Under the pieces are notes generated by a model that was given only the letters and a program-made list of their open reading frames with translations, did not search any database and had not been told where the DNA came from. Of a DNA stretch of 41,246 bases, positions 36,540-41,246 are shown piece by piece (the stretch's first letter is position 1; each line of letters opens with the position of its first letter). The DNA comes from Myxococcaceae bacterium (GTDB lineage Bacteria; Myxococcota; Myxococcia; Myxococcales; Myxococcaceae). Both the position numbers and the translations under genes were made by a program. The stretch spans positions 1 to 41,246 of the forward strand of contig JADGRA010000031.1 of assembly GCA_017881265.1 (NCBI GenBank), written 5' to 3'.

Positions 36540-37718
36540 TCAGGCGTACAAAAGGTACGGCCGGCGCCTTTCCAGGAAGGCGGCCGAGGCGTCGTCCAGA
36601 AGGGCTGCGACTTCCAGGAACGCCGCGCCCGCCTCCAGCGCACCCCGGACGGCGTCTGTGCCGCACAGCAAGTCAAAGGCAGGAATGCCGGTGACGAATT
36701 CATAGGCGTCGGCCCGCCAGGCGAAGTCCTGCGTCGCCAGCGCCCGCGCCGTGGCCACCGCAGCCAGGCCGGTGCGCACCGGACGGAAGGCGGCCTTGTC
36801 CACCACGTGGAGGAAGGCCCCGGCGCAGGAGGCGCCCTGGTGCTTGTCGAAGGTGGGCGTGAAGGAGACGGGCCGGACGCAAAGGCCGGGAAGGCGGAGG
36901 GCGCCAAGGGCCTGGACGAGGGCAGGTGCGGAGAGGAAGGGGGCCCCGAATTGTTCAAACGGGCGGCACGTCCCGCGCCCCTCGGAGAGGTTGGTGCCTT
37001 CCAACAGGCACATGCCCGGGTACACCAGGGCCGTGTCCACGGTGGGCATGTTGGGCGAGGGCGGGATGAAATGCAGGCCGGTGTCCGCCCAGGCCATGCC
37101 GCGCGTCCACCCCTGGCACGGCACGACGGTGAGGTCCGTCCCCCAGCGCTGCTCGGCCTCCAGAAGCCGCGCCATCTCCCCGGCCGTCAGCCCATGGCGG
37201 GCGGGCACGTCGTACAGGCCGACGAAGGAACGAAAGCCCGGGCTGACGTGGTTGCCCTCCACCAGCACCCCGCCCAGGGGGTTGGGCCGGTCCAGGACGA
37301 CGAAAGACACCCCGGCACGGGCGCAGGCCTCCATCGCCAGTGCCATGGTGGCCAGGTAGGTGTAGTAGCGCGCTCCAACTTCCTGAATGTCGAAGACGAC
37401 GACGTCGAGTCCAGCCAGCCACTCGGGCCGCGGCCGGAGCGACTCGAAGCTGCTGCCGTACAACGAATGGACGGGCACACCGGTGCGGCTGTCCAGCGCC
37501 GAGGTGACGGCCTCCATGTACTGGGCCTCGCCGCGCGCGCCATGCTCCGGCCCAAACAGGGCCGCCAGCGTCACGTCCGGCGCGCCCGCCAGCAAGTCGG
37601 CCAGGTGGTGGAAGCGCCCGTCCACGCTGGTGGGGTTGAGGATGGCCCCCACCCGGCGCCCGCGCAGCGCACGAAAGCCGTGAGCGGCCCAGACGTCGAG
37701 TCCCGTCTTCACACCCAT
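36540..37718 (-). CDS. DUF1343 / NamZ family protein (exo-beta-N-acetylmuramidase, GH171)
   Basis: A 392-residue protein of the DUF1343 family. Conserved stretches are TGLDVW, LFGPEHGARGE (with the family's conserved glutamate), SLYGSSFESLRP, VVFDIQEVGARYYTY, VLDRPNPLGG, NMPTVDTALVYPGMCLLEGTNLSEGRGT and the C-terminal DPF-like segment. B. subtilis NamZ removes terminal MurNAc from peptidoglycan fragments, so a role in wall-sugar recycling is inferred. No signal peptide is seen, so the protein appears cytoplasmic, unlike secreted NamZ. It lies between the TPR gene (14-base gap) and nadD (9-base gap). Confidence 0.85.
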   Translation of the reverse strand: MGVKTGLDVWAAHGFRALRGRRVGAILNPTSVDGRFHHLADLLAGAPDVTLAALFGPEHGARGEAQYMEAVTSALDSRTGVPVHSLYGSSFESLRPRPEWLAGLDVVVFDIQEVGARYYTYLATMALAMEACARAGVSFVVLDRPNPLGGVLVEGNHVSPGFRSFVGLYDVPARHGLTAGEMARLLEAEQRWGTDLTVVPCQGWTRGMAWADTGLHFIPPSPNMPTVDTALVYPGMCLLEGTNLSEGRGTCRPFEQFGAPFLSAPALVQALGALRLPGLCVRPVSFTPTFDKHQGASCAGAFLHVVDKAAFRPVRTGLAAVATARALATQDFAWRADAYEFVTGIPAFDLLCGTDAVRGALEAGAAFLEVAALLDDASAAFLERRRPYLLYA

Positions 37719-37732
37719 GCTGGCAGGCGACG

Positions 37733-38425
37733 CTAGCGCCGCGACGGCTGGAGCGGGCGGAGTTTCTTCTCCGGGGGCGCCCGGCGCAGCGCCAGGGCTT
37801 CCTTCATCCGGTTGTGCCTCTCATAGTAGTCTGCCAGCGCCGTGGTGACGGCGGCGTTCTTGGGCTCGTCGTGGTGCAGCTGCACCAGCACCGCCTCCGC
37901 CTGGGACAGCTTGCCCTGCTCTTCCAGGACGTGCGCCAGCTGCAGCCGCCGCCCCACCGAACGCTCGCCCAAGGCCAGCAAGTCCCGCAGCTGCACTTCG
38001 GCCAGCGTCCAGTCCCGCGTCCGGATGGCCAGCGCCACCAGCCGTGTCCGCGCCTCGGTGTAGCCGTTGCGCAGCCAGATGGCTTCCAGATACAGCAGCC
38101 GGGCCGCCGCGTCCTCGCCCACCCCCTCCTTGGCCAGGGCGGCCAGGTAGCGGACGCGTGGGTTGTCGGGCGCCAGGTACCGGGCCGCCTGCAGGTGCCT
38201 GTCGATGGTGGCGGTGTCCTTGCCCAGCTTCAGGCCCAGCCGCGCGGCCTCCAGCTGCGGCAATGCTGATGGCGGAGTGCGCAGGCACAGCTGCTCGGCC
38301 AGCGCCAGGGCCGCCTCGTCGTGGCCCGACTCTTCCAAGGCCAGGACGGGCGACACGTCCGGGGGCGCTGGCGGGGCGGACGGGACAGCCAGCAGCAACC
38401 ACAGGGTGGGAGCAAGGAGGGGCAC
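37733..38425 (-). CDS. TPR-repeat protein, probably exported
   Basis: A 230-residue protein starting at GTG. A hydrophobic N-terminus (LLAPTLWLLLAVPSAPPAPP) looks like a signal peptide. Tandem TPR-like helices follow: HDEAALALAEQLCLRTPP, HLQAARYLAPDNPRVRYLAALAKEG, ARLLYLEAIWLRNGYTEAR, WTLAEVQLRDLLAL, LSQAEAVLVQLHHDEPKNAAV and ALADYYERHNRMKEALAL. Such repeats mediate protein contacts. It is the first gene of the unit with the NamZ-family gene and nadD, divergent from mutS2 across 84 bases with no clear ribosome site seen. The partner is unknown. Confidence 0.75.
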   Translation of the reverse strand: MPLLAPTLWLLLAVPSAPPAPPDVSPVLALEESGHDEAALALAEQLCLRTPPSALPQLEAARLGLKLGKDTATIDRHLQAARYLAPDNPRVRYLAALAKEGVGEDAAARLLYLEAIWLRNGYTEARTRLVALAIRTRDWTLAEVQLRDLLALGERSVGRRLQLAHVLEEQGKLSQAEAVLVQLHHDEPKNAAVTTALADYYERHNRMKEALALRRAPPEKKLRPLQPSRR

Positions 38426-38509
38426 CTGCCCCGGGCTGTTAGCAGAGGCGGATGGACGGCCTCAACCGCTTGACAAGGTACCAACCGGCAGCCGACACCC
38501 TGCGGCGCC

Positions 38510-40912
38510 TTGCCCTTCTCCCCGCGCACACTGCACGACCTCGCCTATGCGGACGTCCTGTCTGCGCTGGCCGGCCATTGTCGCACCGACGCTGGCCGCG
38601 AGCGTGCCCGTGGGCGCGCCTTCCTTCTGGACGCGCCCGCCGTCCGGGCGGCGCTGGCCCTGGTGGAGGAGGCCAGGGTGCAGCTGGGCCGGGACGGGGC
38701 GTTGTTCCTGGACGGCGTCTCGGACATCCGCAGCCACGCCGAGCGCGCCGCCAAGGGGGCGCTGCTGGAACCGGCCGAGCTGTACGCCTGTGCGCGGACG
38801 CTGTTTGCTTTCCTGCGCGTCCGCGAGACCCTCGCCCCGCGGGACGAAGAATTCCCCGCGATGACGGCGCTGTCTCGCCGCCTTCCGGACCTCGAAGCCC
38901 TGGCGGCGCAGCTGGACAGCAGTCTCGAGGCCGACGGCACCGTGTCCGAACGGGCCAGCCCGATGCTGCGGGAAGCCCGCGCCCGGGTGCGGGGGCTTCA
39001 CCGCGCCATCAAGGGACGCCTGGAGGCGCTGCTGCGAGAGCCGGCCTTCACCGTCCACTTGCGCGACGCCTACTTCTCGGTGCGCAACGGACGCTACGTG
39101 CTGCCCGTCCTCGCCCAGGACCGCGCCGAGGTGCCCGGCATCGTCCACAACGCCAGCCAGACGGGGCAGACCCTGTTTGTGGAGCCGCAGCCGCTGGTGG
39201 CCCTCGGCAACGACTTGGCCATTGCCGAGTCCCTGGTGCTGGAGGAGGAACGCCGGGTGCTGCAGGAACTCTCCGGCCGGCTGGGCGCGCAGGCCGAGGC
39301 CGTCGCCGAGGGCGTCGCCGCCTCGGCCGAATTGGACGAGGCCGAGGCCGCCGCTCGCCTGGCGCAGGCCCTGGACGCCAGCCCGCCCATCCTCGAAGCG
39401 GCGGACGGTGAACTGGAATTACGCCAGCTGCGCCACCCGCTGCTGGCGCTTCGGGGGGTGGCGGTGGTGCCCAACGACGTTGGGTTGAGGGGAGGCGTGC
39501 GCGCCCTCGTCATCTCCGGTCCCAACGCCGGCGGGAAGACGGTGACCCTCACCGGCGTCGGCCTGTGTGCCCTCATGCTGCGCGCCGGGCTGGCCATTCC
39601 GGCCGCCCCGGGCTCCCGGGTGCCCCTCTACACCTCCGTCCACTCGGCGGTGGGCGACGCGCAGGACCTCGGCGCCGGCCTGTCCACCTTCAGCGCCCAC
39701 CTGGCGGAGTTGAAGCGTATTGCAGAGGCGGCGGGCCCGGGCTCGCTCGTCCTCATCGACGAGATTGCGGCCGACACGGACCCCCGGGAAGGGGCCGCCC
39801 TGGCAATTGCCCTTCTGGAGGAATTGCTGCACCGAGGCGCGCGGGCCCTCGTCACCACGCACCTCGAGGAGTTGAAGGCCCTCACCCACGTGGACGCGCG
39901 CTTCCTGAATGCCCGGGTGGGCTTCGACGCCAGGCGCATGGCGCCCACCTACCGGCTGCAGCTGGGAGCCGCCGGCAGTTCCTCCGCCCTGGAACTGGCC
40001 GAGCGCATGGGGCTGCCCAAGGAGGTGGTGGCCCGGGCACGCGCGCTGGCCACCGGCGCCGGCGGTCCCCTCTCCCAGGCGCTGGCGGCCCTGGAAGCGG
40101 GCCAGCGCGAACTCTCCGCCGCGACGGCGGCGGCGCAGACGGCGGCGGCGGAGGCGACCGCGCGGGCCCAGCAGTTGGAGCAGCAGCGGCGAATGGAGGC
40201 GGAGACTGCACGCGCCGCCGAGGCCGAGCACCGTCGGGCGGCGGCCGAGGAAGCCGAGCGTGCCCTTACCAACGTGGCCTCCCTGCTAGCAGAGCTGCGC
40301 GCCGTGGCGTCCGTGGAACGCGCGGAGGAGGCGCGGAGCCAGCTGGCGGCCCAGGCGAAGCAGGCGCAGGCGCGGGCCGAGGCCAGCCGCGTGGCACAGG
40401 CCCGCGTCCGGGCGCCCCAGGCCCCAGCGGCCCTGGAGGCGGGTACGCGCGTCCACCACCTCGGCCTCGGTCGGGACGTGGAACTTCTCGCCCTGGAGGG
40501 GCCGGAGGCGGTGGTGGCGGCCGGCTCCCTCAAGCTGCGGGTGCCGCGGGACATGCTGGCCGGCGCCCGGGAGAAGGCGGGCCCCCACCGCCTCGGCGCG
40601 TCGTCCCGGCGGCAGGCCGCTGACGCGCGCGCCCAGGCCGCGGCGCCAGCCCCTCTGGAGGCGGGGATGCCCCGCTGCGACGTCCGCGGACTGCGGGTGG
40701 AGGACGCCCTCCGCGAGGTGGAATCCTTCCTCGACCGCGCCTTCCTGGACGGCGAGGGGGCGGTGCTACTGGTGCACGGGCACGGCACGGGCGCCCTCCG
40801 GCAGGCGCTGCGCGCCGCGCTGTCCGCCTCGCCCTACGTGAAGGGTTTCCAGCCGGGCGACGCCCACCAGGGCGGCGACGGCGTCACGCGCGTCACCCTG
40901 AGGGATGCATGA
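38510..40912 (+). CDS. mutS2: MutS2 family ATPase with C-terminal Smr domain
   Basis: An 800-residue protein of the MutS2 clade: no mismatch-recognition domain, a core lever region (about 15-330), MutS ATPase (Walker A GPNAGGKT at 337-344, Walker B LIDEIAADTDP near 415), a long coiled coil (about 515-640), a linker, and a C-terminal Smr domain (about 723-795) with DVRGL and HGHGTG (from 756). MutS2 proteins limit homologous recombination in some bacteria and, in B. subtilis, act on collided ribosomes; which role holds here is unknown. The start is TTG at 38510, the only start codon after the in-frame stop at 38471; no clear ribosome site is seen. It overlaps the amidohydrolase gene by four bases. 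Confidence 0.94.
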   Translation: MPFSPRTLHDLAYADVLSALAGHCRTDAGRERARGRAFLLDAPAVRAALALVEEARVQLGRDGALFLDGVSDIRSHAERAAKGALLEPAELYACARTLFAFLRVRETLAPRDEEFPAMTALSRRLPDLEALAAQLDSSLEADGTVSERASPMLREARARVRGLHRAIKGRLEALLREPAFTVHLRDAYFSVRNGRYVLPVLAQDRAEVPGIVHNASQTGQTLFVEPQPLVALGNDLAIAESLVLEEERRVLQELSGRLGAQAEAVAEGVAASAELDEAEAAARLAQALDASPPILEAADGELELRQLRHPLLALRGVAVVPNDVGLRGGVRALVISGPNAGGKTVTLTGVGLCALMLRAGLAIPAAPGSRVPLYTSVHSAVGDAQDLGAGLSTFSAHLAELKRIAEAAGPGSLVLIDEIAADTDPREGAALAIALLEELLHRGARALVTTHLEELKALTHVDARFLNARVGFDARRMAPTYRLQLGAAGSSSALELAERMGLPKEVVARARALATGAGGPLSQALAALEAGQRELSAATAAAQTAAAEATARAQQLEQQRRMEAETARAAEAEHRRAAAEEAERALTNVASLLAELRAVASVERAEEARSQLAAQAKQAQARAEASRVAQARVRAPQAPAALEAGTRVHHLGLGRDVELLALEGPEAVVAAGSLKLRVPRDMLAGAREKAGPHRLGASSRRQAADARAQAAAPAPLEAGMPRCDVRGLRVEDALREVESFLDRAFLDGEGAVLLVHGHGTGALRQALRAALSASPYVKGFQPGDAHQGGDGVTRVTLRDA

Positions 40913-41246
40913 AGCCGTGGCGTGCCCAGGCGCTGGCCGCGTTTTTGGGCCCTCTCGGCTGTGCCGCGCCCTTTTCCGGGCCGCTGGTGGACGCGCATGC
41001 CCACTACGACGCCGCGGGCCAGCTGCGGCCCCGCAGTGGGGAAAAGGCGGGGGACTTGCGGCAGGAGATGGTGCAAGCCCACGTGGAACGGGCCGTGCTG
41101 CTGGCCGTGCCGCCCCCGGCGGCCGACGCGGCGGGCGTACGCCAGGGCAACGACAACCTGGCCGCCTTCGTCCGTGCCCACCCGGGTCGCTTTCTCGCCG
41201 TGGCCGCCCTTCCTGCACTGGACGGCGAGGTGGCGGTGCGGGAGGC
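40909..41246 (+). CDS. Amidohydrolase-family protein (3' end outside window)
   Basis: The first 112 codons of a gene that runs off the window. The ATG overlaps the mutS2 stop (ATGA). An N-terminal hydrophobic segment with GPLGCA looks like a weak lipoprotein signal, followed at once by LVDAHAHYD, the HxH metal-binding motif of the PF04909 amidohydrolase family. NDNLAAFVRAHPGRFLAVAALP is also characteristic (arrangement N-x5-V-x3-P-x-R-F). The metal-dependent hydrolase or decarboxylase activity cannot be specified from this fragment. Confidence 0.8.
   Translation, partial: MKPWRAQALAAFLGPLGCAAPFSGPLVDAHAHYDAAGQLRPRSGEKAGDLRQEMVQAHVERAVLLAVPPPAADAAGVRQGNDNLAAFVRAHPGRFLAVAALPALDGEVAVRE

Overview
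This window is chromosomal DNA from a very GC-rich bacterium, almost certainly a myxobacterium (Myxococcota, Myxococcus/Corallococcus-like). The strongest taxonomic evidence is a clear FrzS orthologue (pseudo-receiver plus long coiled coil, 7161-8771) directly behind an ECF sigma factor and a zinc-finger anti-sigma factor. From memory, this resembles the rpoE1/orf5/frzS motility locus of Myxococcus xanthus. Frequent GTG/TTG starts, 4-base gene overlaps, many lipoproteins and long antisense open frames all fit. I saw no tRNA, rRNA, CRISPR array, insertion sequence or phage gene.

Layout. (1) 1-4146, minus strand: a radical SAM protein, then DAHP synthase, EPSP synthase and shikimate dehydrogenase (cut by the window edge), forming a shikimate-pathway cluster. 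(2) 4297-8771, plus strand: alanine dehydrogenase, ECF sigma factor, anti-sigma factor, FrzS. (3) 8915-16238, minus strand: HEAT-like protein overlapping type III pantothenate kinase, a DUF1801 protein, a frameshifted remnant of a DUF5916-type outer-membrane protein, BirA, two lipoproteins, and a HARE-HTH protein with an Mrr-like domain. (4) 16357-18513, plus strand: a cytoplasmic-looking PQQ-type beta-propeller protein. (5) 18644-27677, minus strand: an eight-gene, tightly coupled operon with a Yip1-like membrane protein, TolC-like channel, membrane-fusion protein, ABC ATPase, two MacB-type permeases, a DUF692/MNIO-like protein and a membrane-anchored unknown. (6) 27881-31189, plus strand: a ClpA/ClpC-like double AAA+ unfoldase and a DUF2520 Rossmann protein. 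(7) 31186-32484, minus strand: an unknown protein that shares a CTAG stop palindrome with its convergent neighbour. (8) 32529-35462, plus strand: a lipoprotein combining a gluzincin-like HExxH domain, a PD40 propeller and a probable C-terminal beta-barrel. (9) 35514-38425, minus strand: a small carboxypeptidase-regulatory-like secreted protein, NadD, a NamZ/DUF1343 family protein and a TPR protein. (10) 38510-41246, plus strand: MutS2 overlapping the start of an amidohydrolase that leaves the window.

How the genes work together. The aro genes supply chorismate. BirA, CoaX and NadD are cofactor enzymes (biotin transfer, CoA, NAD). The sigma/anti-sigma/FrzS block belongs to envelope sensing and S-motility. 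The efflux operon encodes a complete inner-membrane-to-outer-membrane ABC pump, and its 3' end carries an MNIO-like enzyme, a family that often modifies peptides. That makes it the best candidate for an undescribed system, although no precursor peptide is visible.
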